DNA of 7,490 bases from JBBKWQ01 sp037969115 (GTDB taxonomy: Bacteria > Actinomycetota > Acidimicrobiia > Acidimicrobiales > Ilumatobacteraceae), in contig JBBKWQ010000350.1 of the NCBI GenBank assembly GCA_037969115.1, forward strand, positions 1 to 7,490. The letters are read 5' to 3'. How positions within the stretch are numbered: position 1 is the stretch's first letter; each line of letters begins with the position of its first letter. Below the pieces are notes generated by a model. The model had not been told where the DNA came from and searched no databases. It saw only the letters and a list, made by a program, of their open reading frames with translations. The position numbers were made by a program, and so were the translations under genes. Of the stretch, positions 1 through 6,391 are shown piece after piece.

Positions 1-10
1 GTCTATGGGT

Positions 11-26
11 GGGCCTCCCAAGGCCC
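11..26. repeat. Short perfect GC hairpin upstream of the nitroreductase gene
   Basis: GGGCCT (11-16) and AGGCCC (21-26) are exact reverse complements around the four-base loop CCCA. No T-run follows on either strand, so this is not a standard intrinsic terminator. It may mark the end of an upstream gene outside the window or be chance in GC-rich DNA. The rest of 1-132 shows no recognisable gene. Frame 1 is open from base 1 into the nitroreductase but has no ATG or GTG before 133. Confidence 0.3.
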
Positions 27-132
27 GAACAGCGCGCTCGCCACATACCGTCGACGAGCGAGTTCGGGGCCGGAGCGGCCACTCGGCCAAATCGCAACTT
101 GCTCGCACTACCAACACGAGGACGATCCCCTG

Positions 133-1191
133 ATGTCCGCCATCCACGACTTCGACCTGGCTGCGACACAGCAACGAGTGGCACTCACTTCGAGCTCGCG
201 CGACGATCGACAACTGATCCGATGCGCCACGCTCGCCGCGTCGAGCCACAACACCCAACCATGGCGATTCCAGATCACGCCGGACGCGATTACGATCCGT
301 CCCGACTTCGCTCGGCGCTGCTCCGTGGTCGACCCCGATGACGCTCACCTGTTCAAGAGCCTCGGGTGCGCTGTCGAGAACCTCGTCCAAGGTGCCGCCG
401 CACAAGGGCTCACGGCTGACGTCCGATTCGATTCCGGACACGACGCTGTCGTCGTCGGCCTGACACCATCCGCCGCCGAATCGCCGACCGATCTGTTCGA
501 CGCGATCAGTTCCCGGCAGAGCACACGACAAGCATTCAACGGCACACCCGTCACCTTCGAAGACCTCGCAAAGCTCGAACACGCCGGCAGCGGCCCGGGT
601 GTCCGGACCGTGATGATCACCGACCCGGCGCAACTCGCATCAATCAGCAACATCGTCGCGGACGGCAACATGGATCAACTGACTGACCGTTCGTTCCGAC
701 GCGAACTGCTCGCATGGATCCGCTTCAACCCGAGAACAGCACTGCAGACCGGCGACGGACTCGCCAGCCGATGCACCGGCAACCCATCGCTACCGACGCG
801 CCTTGGAACGCTGCTCGCACCCCTGGCCATCCGGGCACGACCTCAGGCCGAGCGTGACACCAAGAACATTCGACGCTCAGCAGGCATCGTTGTGTTCGTT
901 GCCGAGCACGACGACAAGCCCGCATGGATCGAAACCGGTCGCGCCTACCAACGCTTCGCGCTGCAAGCCACGGCACTCGACATCCGCACCGCGTTCATCA
1001 ACCAACCCATCGAAGTCCCGTCATTGCGCCCCAGGTTCGAGACACTCCTCGGCCTCGACGGTGACCACGCGCAGCTTGCCGTCCGATTCGGTCACGGCGA
1101 ACTCGCCCCATACAGCTTGCGACGCCCCATCGACGACGTGATCGACACGTCACCGACCCCGCCCAGCGGGCTGTCGGTCGACGAAACGTAA
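133..1191 (+). CDS. Acg-family nitroreductase-like flavoprotein
   Basis: This 352-residue protein matches the two-domain nitroreductase-like family typified by mycobacterial Acg (Rv2032) and Rv3131. Family marks seen: the N-terminal motif SSHNTQPWRF (residues 37-46), the SSRQSTR segment (126-132), the second-half segment around ETGRAYQRFALQATALDI (267-284), and the C-terminal QLAVRFGHG (314-322) followed by RRPIDDVI (330-337). Members are expected to be cytosolic and to bind FMN. Acg itself is known to bind FMN without clear nitroreductase activity, so enzymatic function should not be assumed. Length is near the family's usual 320-340, with about 15 extra residues at the C-terminus. The ATG is preceded by GAGGA (118-122) with 10 bases between, which supports this start. 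The frame stays open upstream, but no ATG or GTG lies there. No signal peptide or membrane segment is seen. An alcohol dehydrogenase gene follows after 126 bp on the same strand. In mycobacteria the family belongs to the DosR hypoxia regulon; a similar stress role here is inference. Confidence 0.85.
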   Translation: MSAIHDFDLAATQQRVALTSSSRDDRQLIRCATLAASSHNTQPWRFQITPDAITIRPDFARRCSVVDPDDAHLFKSLGCAVENLVQGAAAQGLTADVRFDSGHDAVVVGLTPSAAESPTDLFDAISSRQSTRQAFNGTPVTFEDLAKLEHAGSGPGVRTVMITDPAQLASISNIVADGNMDQLTDRSFRRELLAWIRFNPRTALQTGDGLASRCTGNPSLPTRLGTLLAPLAIRARPQAERDTKNIRRSAGIVVFVAEHDDKPAWIETGRAYQRFALQATALDIRTAFINQPIEVPSLRPRFETLLGLDGDHAQLAVRFGHGELAPYSLRRPIDDVIDTSPTPPSGLSVDET

Positions 1192-1317
1192 GGCCCCATC
1201 CACTCCAGGTTTGCCGGGTCGAAAGCCTCTTTCTGCGTCGGTGCCGTTCTGTTGTTGTAGGGAGATGCGGTTGGCCTCGACCGCGTTCGCCCCCAACCAT
1301 CGAAGGAACTCCAAATC

Positions 1318-2331
1318 ATGAAGGCTGCAATCGTGACCGCGCTCGGATCACCCCTTGACCTGACCGACACCGAGATCCCACAACCAGGACCGAGCCAGGT
1401 ACGAGTGCGACTGGAGGCGTCGGGCCTGTGCCACACCGACATCCATGCGGCGCGAGGCGAATGGCCGGTGAAACCGACACCTCCCTTCATTCCTGGTCAC
1501 GAAGGTGTCGGCCTCATCGACTTGCTTGGTTCCGACGTCACCTCACTCGCGGTTGGTGACCGGGTCGCAGTTCCGTGGCTCGGATCGGCTTGCGGGCTTT
1601 GTGAATATTGCGTCGATGGTTGGGAGACGTTGTGCGAATCGCAGATCAACACCGGCTACGCGGTCGATGGATGTTTCGCCGAATACGTCGTTGCGGACCA
1701 TCGCTTCGTCGTGCCAGTGCCAGATGGTGTGGACCCACTCGACGCTGCACCACTCACCTGTGCCGGCGTCACGACCTACAAGGCGGTGAAGCTGACCGGT
1801 GCTCGGCCTGCCACACGGGTTGCGGTTTTCGGCATCGGCGGGCTCGGCCATCTCGCCGTCCAGTACGCAGCGCTCGCAGGTGCCGAGGTGATTGCGGTGG
1901 ATGTGACCGAGGCGAAACTCCAGATGGCACGAGAGCTCGGTGCCACACATGTAGTCAACGCCGCGACGACTGACGCGGCCGAGGAAATCCAACAGCTCGG
2001 GGGAGCGCACGCAGTCGTGTCGACCGCTGCGTCTCCCGCAGCGATCGAGTCGGCGTTCATGGCGCTGCGACGCAACGGTCGCCTCGTGATCGTCGGGCTT
2101 CCCGCAGACAACGCCATCACCGTTCCGGTGTTTCAGACAGTTCTCGGCGGGATTTCGATCATCGGTTCCATCGTCGGTACTCGCCAGGATCTTCGCGAGG
2201 TGTTCGAGTTGCACGCCGCCGGAAAGACGCGGATCGTCCGCGAGACGCGATCGCTCGACGACGTGAACGAATGTATTGACCAGGTCCTGTCCGGCGAGGT
2301 TTCCGCTCGCCTGGTGTTCGATCTCCGGTGA
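1318..2331 (+). CDS. adhP: Zinc-dependent NAD alcohol dehydrogenase, AdhP type
   Basis: A 337-residue medium-chain dehydrogenase, essentially full length compared with E. coli AdhP (336) and similar to it throughout. It is expected to interconvert primary alcohols and aldehydes with NAD(H) in the cytosol. The catalytic zinc site is intact: C38 in GLCHTD, H61-E62 in PGHEGVG, and C148 in LTCAGVTTYKA. The structural zinc cysteines are C92, C95, C98 and C106. The Rossmann motif is GIGGLG (172-177), and D195 at the end of the second strand favours NAD over NADP. Late AdhP-like signatures include LVIVGLP and GSIVGTRQDL. GAAGGA (1302-1307) lies 10 bases before the ATG, and the N-terminus MKAAIV is the family's usual start. 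The 126-bp gap upstream holds a weak stem (1207-1212 with 1223-1228) but no promoter I can defend, so cotranscription with the nitroreductase gene is possible but open. The physiological substrate cannot be read from sequence. Confidence 0.93.
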   Translation: MKAAIVTALGSPLDLTDTEIPQPGPSQVRVRLEASGLCHTDIHAARGEWPVKPTPPFIPGHEGVGLIDLLGSDVTSLAVGDRVAVPWLGSACGLCEYCVDGWETLCESQINTGYAVDGCFAEYVVADHRFVVPVPDGVDPLDAAPLTCAGVTTYKAVKLTGARPATRVAVFGIGGLGHLAVQYAALAGAEVIAVDVTEAKLQMARELGATHVVNAATTDAAEEIQQLGGAHAVVSTAASPAAIESAFMALRRNGRLVIVGLPADNAITVPVFQTVLGGISIIGSIVGTRQDLREVFELHAAGKTRIVRETRSLDDVNECIDQVLSGEVSARLVFDLR

Positions 2332-2392
2332 TCGACGGCGTCGGGACCTTCGGTACGAGCACCGGCTCGGACGGACACGTAGGTTTGCTGCG

Positions 2393-4240
2393 ATGAACGC
2401 ACCAGAGAACTTGCAGCATGACTCCCTCCGCTCCTGGGTCGCTGAGATGGTTGACCTGTGTCGACCCGCCCGAGTTCATTGGTGCGACGGCACCGACGAG
2501 GAGTACGACCGTCTGACCCGAGAGTTGGTCGATTCGGGCACGTTCATCGAGTTGAACGAGGAGCTGCGACCGAACAGCTTCCTCGCACGGTCCGATCCGA
2601 GCGACGTCGCCCGGGTCGAGGACCGCACCTACATCTGCAGCCGAACCGCCCAAGGTGCGGGACCGACCAACAACTGGATGGACCCGTCCGAGATGAAGGA
2701 CATTCTGGGCGGTCTGTTCACAGGATCGATGCAGGGGCGCACGATGTACGTGATCCCGTTCAGCATGGGCCCGCTCGGTTCACCGATCGCGCAGATCGGC
2801 GTCGAGATCACCGACTCGGCGTACGTTGCGGTGAATATGAAGATCATGACCCGGATGGGCGCAGCCGTCCTGGATGTGCTCGGGACCGACGGCACCTTCG
2901 TGCCATGCCTCCACACGGTCGGCGCACCGCTCGCGCCAGGGCAGGAGGATGTTGCGTGGCCGTGCAACCCGGACGTGAAGTACATCGTGCACTTCCCCGA
3001 GGAACGGTCGATCTGGTCCTACGGCAGCGGGTACGGCGGCAACGCTCTGCTGGGCAAGAAGTGCATGGCGCTGCGCATCGCGTCGACGATGGGCCGCGAC
3101 GAAGGCTGGCTGGCCGAGCACATGTTGATCATGGGCGTCACCGAGCCGTCTGGCCAAAAGACCTATGTGGCCGCCGCCTTCCCGAGCGCCTGCGGCAAGA
3201 CGAACTTCGCCATGATCGAACCACCCGACGCGTTCGCTCGCGAAGGTTGGAAGATCAGCACGGTCGGTGACGACATCGCGTGGATCAAGCCGGGCGACGA
3301 CGGAAAGCTGTACGCGATCAACCCGGAGGCGGGCTACTTCGGTGTCGCACCTGGCACTTCGATGGCGACCAACCCGAGTGCGATGGCGACGATCACCGCG
3401 AACTCGATCTTCACCAACGTCGCGTTGACAGATGAGGGCGATGTGTGGTGGGAAGGCATGGACGGCGATCCCCCCGCCCATGCGATCGACTGGAAGGGCA
3501 ACGACTGGACATCAGCGTCTGACAAGACGGCTGCACATCCGAACGCCCGGTTCACCGCGCCGGCCGTCCAGAACCCGGTGATCGATCCTGCGTGGGATGA
3601 TCCGCGAGGTGTGCCGATCAATGCATTCGTGTTCGGTGGTCGACGCTCGGGCACGATGCCGCTCGTTCATCAGTCGTTCAACTGGGCACACGGCGTGTAC
3701 CTCGCGGCAACGATGGGCTCTGAAACTACAGCCGCCGCGTTCGGCGAACAGGGCGTCGTGCGTCGCGACCCGTTCGCGATGTTGCCGTTCGCCGGCTACC
3801 ACATGGCCGACTACTTCAACCACTGGCTGTCGTTCGGCCGCACGATCCACAACCCGCCACGCATCTTCGGCGTCAACTGGTTCCGGCGAAACGCCGACGG
3901 CCGGTTCGTGTGGCCGGGGTTCGGGGAGAACATGCGGGTGCTGCAATGGATCGTGGAGCGATCGCACGGTCGTGCGTATGCGATCGAGAGCCCATTGGGA
4001 TGGATGCCACGGTTCCAGGACCTGAACTGGAACGGTCTCGACGAGTTCACCGACGCAGATTTCCGTCAGGCGATGTCGGTCGACCGTGATGACTGGGACA
4101 AGGAAATCCTCTCGCACGACGAATTGTTCATCAAGCTCAACGACAGGATCCCGAAGGAGATGATCGCAATCCGCGATCTCACGCTCTCGGCGCTGTGGCG
4201 TTCACCCGAGCACTGGGAAATGAACCCCGACCCGACCTGA
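2393..4240 (+). CDS. pckG: Phosphoenolpyruvate carboxykinase (GTP)
   Basis: Catalyses oxaloacetate + GTP = phosphoenolpyruvate + GDP + CO2, the gluconeogenic exit from the TCA cycle, in the cytosol and as a monomer in this family. Length is 615 residues, normal for GTP-type enzymes. Visible signatures: DVARVE with the substrate arginine R74; AGPTNNWMDP (89-98); WSYGSGYGGNALLGKKC (208-224); metal-site H243 in AEHMLIMG; P-loop FPSACGKTN (263-271) with the GTP-type hyperreactive C267 and K269; GDDIAW (292-297) with the metal-binding aspartate; FGGRR (414-418); the omega-lid segment ETTAAAFGEQG (444-454); and RRDPFAMLPF (457-466). All key residues appear present. The reading frame is open back to an ATG at 2276, but that lies inside adhP and would add a non-family N-terminus of 39 residues. 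The ATG at 2393 has GTAGGT (2379-2384) eight bases upstream and gives the actinobacterial-type N-terminus. It starts 61 bp after adhP and is followed 77 bp later by the SulP gene. Confidence 0.96.
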   Translation: MNAPENLQHDSLRSWVAEMVDLCRPARVHWCDGTDEEYDRLTRELVDSGTFIELNEELRPNSFLARSDPSDVARVEDRTYICSRTAQGAGPTNNWMDPSEMKDILGGLFTGSMQGRTMYVIPFSMGPLGSPIAQIGVEITDSAYVAVNMKIMTRMGAAVLDVLGTDGTFVPCLHTVGAPLAPGQEDVAWPCNPDVKYIVHFPEERSIWSYGSGYGGNALLGKKCMALRIASTMGRDEGWLAEHMLIMGVTEPSGQKTYVAAAFPSACGKTNFAMIEPPDAFAREGWKISTVGDDIAWIKPGDDGKLYAINPEAGYFGVAPGTSMATNPSAMATITANSIFTNVALTDEGDVWWEGMDGDPPAHAIDWKGNDWTSASDKTAAHPNARFTAPAVQNPVIDPAWDDPRGVPINAFVFGGRRSGTMPLVHQSFNWAHGVYLAATMGSETTAAAFGEQGVVRRDPFAMLPFAGYHMADYFNHWLSFGRTIHNPPRIFGVNWFRRNADGRFVWPGFGENMRVLQWIVERSHGRAYAIESPLGWMPRFQDLNWNGLDEFTDADFRQAMSVDRDDWDKEILSHDELFIKLNDRIPKEMIAIRDLTLSALWRSPEHWEMNPDPT

Positions 4241-4317
4241 CCCGCGGTCCACGTTCGGCGTCAGATGGATACGTGTGAGAACCACCAACATGGTGTCGGT
4301 GAGCGAGGCTGGTTGGC

Positions 4318-5982
4318 ATGAGCGTTCGGTCGCTGCCTCAACTGATCCGGAACGGCGAGTACGAACGCTCGTGGGTGAGGAGCGATGCGCTCGCGGGTCT
4401 GACGGTTGCCGCGATGCTGGTTCCTCAGGCGATGGCGTATGCCGAGCTCGCCGGCTTGTCACCAGCTGCTGGGTTCAGAGCGTCGCTGGTCGCGCTCCCG
4501 GTGTATGCCCTGTTCGGCACGAGCCGCCATCTGGGTGTCGGGCCGGAGCCGGGAACGGCAGTGTTGGCAGCGCTTGCCGTCGCCCCGCTCGCCGCGGGAG
4601 ACCCCGACCGATACGTCGCTTTGATGGCGGCGCTCGCTGGGCTCGTCGGAGCGATCACGCTGTTGGCAGGGATTGCACGCCTGGGTTTCGTCGCGAATCT
4701 GCTGTCGAAACCGGTCCTCGTGGGCTACATCAGTGGCGTTGGACTCACGTTGCTGTCCAGCCAGATCTCCGCGATGACCGGAATCACCATCGACGCCGAC
4801 CGGTTCTTCACCCGATTCGCGCAGCTCGCGGGTCGCCTCGACCAACTCGACGCCGCGACTTCGACGGTCGGTGTCTGCACGCTGGCCGCCATCATGGTGG
4901 CGCGCCGTTTCACGCCGACGATTCCCGGCGGCCTGATTGCACTCGCCGGAGCAGGACTCGTGGTTCGGTGGTCAGGTCTCGACGTCGCGACCGTCGGCAC
5001 GATCGACGCCGCCCTTCCGTCGTTCGCCGTGCCATCGGTGAGCGGCAGCGACATCGCGTCGTTGCTCGGCCCGGCCGCTGGTCTCGCGCTCATTGCCTAC
5101 ACGGACAACATCTTGACCGCTCGCTCGATCTCACGCGGACGGCACTATGACATCGATGCCGATCGCGAGCTCATCGCGCTCGGGGCGATCAACGCAACTG
5201 CCGCGTTCGCCGGTGGCTACCCGGTGTCGTCGAGCGCGTCGCGATCGATCGTTCCGGCAACGTTGAACAGCCGAACACAGTTGTCGAGCGTCGTTGCGTT
5301 CAGCACGCTGATCCTGTTCTTGTTGTTCGGGAAATCGGTCCTGGCCGAAATTCCTCGCGCTGCGCTCGCTGCCGTCGTCGTCGCGGCGGCGTTTGCCGTG
5401 ATCGACTTTGCCGGGCTCCGGGCGCTCGGGTCGATCAGCCGAATCGAGGCCGCGCTCGCTGGTGTCACGTGTCTTGCCGTTGTCACCACTGACCTGTTGC
5501 TCGGCGTGCTCATCGCAGTGGCGCTCTCGGTGGTCATCGCCCTCGGGCGGGTCTCACGACCGCACACATCGATACTGGGGCAGGCGGCGGATCTTGATGG
5601 ATGGATCGACGTCGAGGACGATCGGACAGTCACGCTCGACGGCTTGCTCGTCTATCGGTTCGACGCGCCCCTGTTCTTTGCCAACGCCACCTACTTCGGC
5701 ACGCAACTTCGCAGGATGCTCGACAACAACCCTGGCGATGAACGACACGTCATCTTGGACTTCGAAGGAGTCGGATCCATCGACACCACCGCCGCCGAGG
5801 AACTCGTGAAACTGGTCGAGGAACTCCACGCCGACGACGTCACCATCAGCATCGCACGCGCCAACAAGACAGCGCTCGCCGTCATCGACCGATCAGGCCT
5901 CCGAACGAAACTCGGCGACCACAGCATCTTTCCGACCATCAACGCAGCTGTCGGCGCCTTCAACCGCGATATCCGGCCGTGA
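4318..5982 (+). CDS. SulP-family anion transporter with C-terminal STAS domain
   Basis: A 554-residue inner-membrane carrier of the SulP/SLC26 family (TC 2.A.53), near the usual bacterial length. The N-terminal signature is clear: DALAGLTVAAMLVPQAMAYAEL (start at residue 23), then YALFGTSRHLGVGPEPGTAV (63-82), the two stretches that shape the substrate pocket. A GGYPVSSSASRS segment (299-310) matches the family's GG-P-S-S-SRS site. Hydrophobic helices run from about 25 to 410, consistent with the 7+7 inverted-repeat fold. The cytosolic STAS domain covers about 436-548, with the conserved strand-turn VILDFEGVGSIDTTAAEEL (478-496). The start is well fixed: an in-frame TGA lies at 4300-4302, and GAGG (4305-4308) sits nine bases before the ATG. 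Bacterial members carry sulfate, bicarbonate (BicA) or C4-dicarboxylates (DauA); the sequence does not decide. The location behind pckG on the same strand fits bicarbonate or dicarboxylate as well as sulfate. No sulfate-assimilation gene is visible nearby. No terminator is apparent after the stop. Confidence 0.93.
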   Translation: MSVRSLPQLIRNGEYERSWVRSDALAGLTVAAMLVPQAMAYAELAGLSPAAGFRASLVALPVYALFGTSRHLGVGPEPGTAVLAALAVAPLAAGDPDRYVALMAALAGLVGAITLLAGIARLGFVANLLSKPVLVGYISGVGLTLLSSQISAMTGITIDADRFFTRFAQLAGRLDQLDAATSTVGVCTLAAIMVARRFTPTIPGGLIALAGAGLVVRWSGLDVATVGTIDAALPSFAVPSVSGSDIASLLGPAAGLALIAYTDNILTARSISRGRHYDIDADRELIALGAINATAAFAGGYPVSSSASRSIVPATLNSRTQLSSVVAFSTLILFLLFGKSVLAEIPRAALAAVVVAAAFAVIDFAGLRALGSISRIEAALAGVTCLAVVTTDLLLGVLIAVALSVVIALGRVSRPHTSILGQAADLDGWIDVEDDRTVTLDGLLVYRFDAPLFFANATYFGTQLRRMLDNNPGDERHVILDFEGVGSIDTTAAEELVKLVEELHADDVTISIARANKTALAVIDRSGLRTKLGDHSIFPTINAAVGAFNRDIRP

Positions 5983-6043
5983 CTGTGGCTTCTCTATTCG
6001 GCTCAATCGACTTTCGGTGTCGTCGAGTTGCAGTTCGAGCTGA

Positions 6044-6151
6044 TCAGTCGGCGGTGTCGGCGCCATCTGTGTCGCTGCGCTTGCGCCAGAACATCAGTAT
6101 CGCTCCGACGCTCGCAACGGCGGCTGCAACCTTCACCCAGGTGGCCTTCAT
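6044..6151 (-). CDS. Small single-pass membrane protein, 35 aa
   Basis: This short minus-strand frame encodes 35 residues beginning MKATWVKVAAAVASVG. It has K2 and K7, a hydrophobic stretch from about 8 to 22 (ending AILMFW), then RKR (23-25), and a tail with four aspartates (D27, D29, D32, D35). This is the layout of the tiny one-helix proteins common in actinobacteria, but I do not recognise a named family and assign no function. The minus-strand sequence GGGGAGAAGGGG (6170-6159) is a strong purine-rich ribosome binding site. It suits the ATG at 6151 (7 bases after GGGG) and equally an in-frame ATG at 6157 (7 bases after GGGGAG), which would prepend ML and give 37 aa. The gene converges on the SulP gene, whose stop is 61 bp away, and points away from the HTH-kinase. 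A GC hairpin (6175-6193) lies just upstream of the ribosome binding site. No close promoter could be named with confidence. Overlapping frames on the + strand lack comparable signals. Confidence 0.6.
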   Translation of the reverse strand: MKATWVKVAAAVASVGAILMFWRKRSDTDGADTAD

Positions 6152-6174
6152 GAGCATGCCCCTTCTCCCCTATC

Positions 6175-6193
6175 GCCCGGACGACGTCCGGGC
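6175..6193. repeat. Eight-base-pair GC hairpin in the leader of the small minus-strand gene
   Basis: GCCCGGAC (6175-6182) and GTCCGGGC (6186-6193) are exact reverse complements around the loop GAC. Read on the minus strand, the stem ends four bases before the purine-rich ribosome binding site of the small membrane protein. No T-run follows in either direction, so it is a poor intrinsic terminator. It could be an mRNA leader structure, a block to transcription entering from the right, or a protein-binding palindrome. The pairing is seen; the role is inference. Confidence 0.5.
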
Positions 6194-6276
6194 TGTCGAT
6201 CAACGTAGCCGCGCGCGCAGCGCATGAGGCGCTTTCCCAAGATCATTCGACGTACAAGGTGTCATCGCGCTCGACG

Positions 6277-6294
6277 ACTCGGCCCCGCCCGAGT
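6277..6294. repeat. Six-base-pair inverted repeat in the divergent intergenic region
   Basis: ACTCGG (6277-6282) pairs exactly with CCGAGT (6289-6294) around CCCCGC. It lies about 60 bases upstream of the -35 element of the kinase promoter. There is no T-run, so it is unlikely to be an intrinsic terminator. It could be a protein-binding site or chance; six-base arms are not rare in DNA of this composition. Confidence 0.25.
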
Positions 6295-6354
6295 GGTAGC
6301 ACCGATGTCAGAGCTTTGAACGCGGCTCCAAGGCGCAGGCCCGATTAGAGGGGC

Positions 6355-6390
6355 TTGCTTATTCCAATAAAGCTTCCTTATAATCATAAG
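6355..6390 (+). promoter_or_regulatory. Promoter of the HTH-kinase gene, probably giving a leaderless mRNA
   Basis: A perfect -10 box TATAAT (6379-6384) has an 18-base spacer to a partial -35 box TTGCTT (6355-6360, matching TTGACA at the first three bases). Six bases separate the -10 box from the GTG at 6391, so the expected transcription start falls on the start codon itself. This matches the leaderless arrangement frequent in actinobacteria, and there is no Shine-Dalgarno sequence in front of the GTG. Only 10 of these 36 bases are G or C, in sharp contrast with the surroundings. Confidence 0.75.
6359..6370. promoter_or_regulatory. Putative operator half 1: palindrome over the -35/spacer region
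   Basis: TTATT (6359-6363) and AATAA (6366-6370) are exact reverse complements around CC. The site overlaps the end of the -35 box and the spacer of the kinase promoter. It shares a TTAT/ATAA core with the second palindrome at 6376-6391, whose centre lies 19 bp downstream, close to two helical turns. Binding by the winged-helix domain of the adjacent kinase is inferred from position. Confidence 0.4.
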
Positions 6391-6391
6391 G
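6376..6391. promoter_or_regulatory. Putative operator half 2: palindrome over the -10 box and start codon
   Basis: CCTTAT (6376-6381) and ATAAGG (6386-6391) are exact reverse complements around AATC. The palindrome covers the whole -10 box and ends on the first base of the GTG start, so a protein bound here would block RNA polymerase. With the palindrome at 6359-6370 it looks like an operator pair for autoregulation by the kinase's own DNA-binding domain. Confidence 0.5.

Larger units (their letters stand above)
5983..6390. other. Intergenic region between the SulP gene and the HTH-kinase gene
   Basis: This 408-base stretch holds no large gene. From left to right it has: 61 bases after the SulP stop with no T-rich hairpin; the small minus-strand gene (6044-6151); its purine-rich ribosome binding site (6159-6170); an eight-base-pair GC hairpin (6175-6193); a weaker stem, AGCGC/GCGCT (6219-6233); a six-base-pair inverted repeat (6277-6294); and an AT-rich promoter and operator block (6355-6390). 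No tRNA, riboswitch or mobile-element end was recognised. The layout is divergent: the small gene reads left and the kinase reads right. Confidence 0.7.

Noticed and set aside
1207..1234. Weak stem AGGTTT/AAGCCT followed by CTTTCT, considered as a terminator after the nitroreductase gene
   Set aside because: The stem has a G-T pair and a ten-base loop, and the tail is pyrimidine-rich rather than a real T-run. Too weak to annotate.
2276..2392. Upstream in-frame ATG that would extend PEPCK by 39 residues
   Set aside because: It lies inside adhP, has no ribosome binding site of note, and gives an Arg-rich N-terminus unlike the family. The ATG at 2393 gives normal family length and has GTAGGT upstream.
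2332..2392. Possible separate promoter for pckG (TAGGTT near 2380)
   Set aside because: There is no matching -35 element, and TAGGTT overlaps the sequence that serves as the ribosome binding site.
6003..6227. Longer overlapping frames across the small gene (82 aa on +, 5979-6227; 66 aa on -, 6003-6203)
   Set aside because: The + frame starts at a GTG inside the SulP gene's last codons and has a low-complexity Ala/Ser/Arg composition. The 66-aa minus frame is His/Arg-rich and has no hydrophobic or family-like pattern. The 35-aa frame has the ribosome binding site and a coherent membrane-protein layout.
6219..6233. AGCGC/GCGCT stem considered as a terminator or operator
   Set aside because: Five-base arms beside a GCGCGC run are expected by chance, and no T-run follows.
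6224..6319. 31-codon + strand frame beginning MRRFPKIIRR
   Set aside because: It has no Shine-Dalgarno sequence (the upstream is GCGCGC repeats), uses codons unlike the neighbours, and is very Arg-rich; most likely chance.
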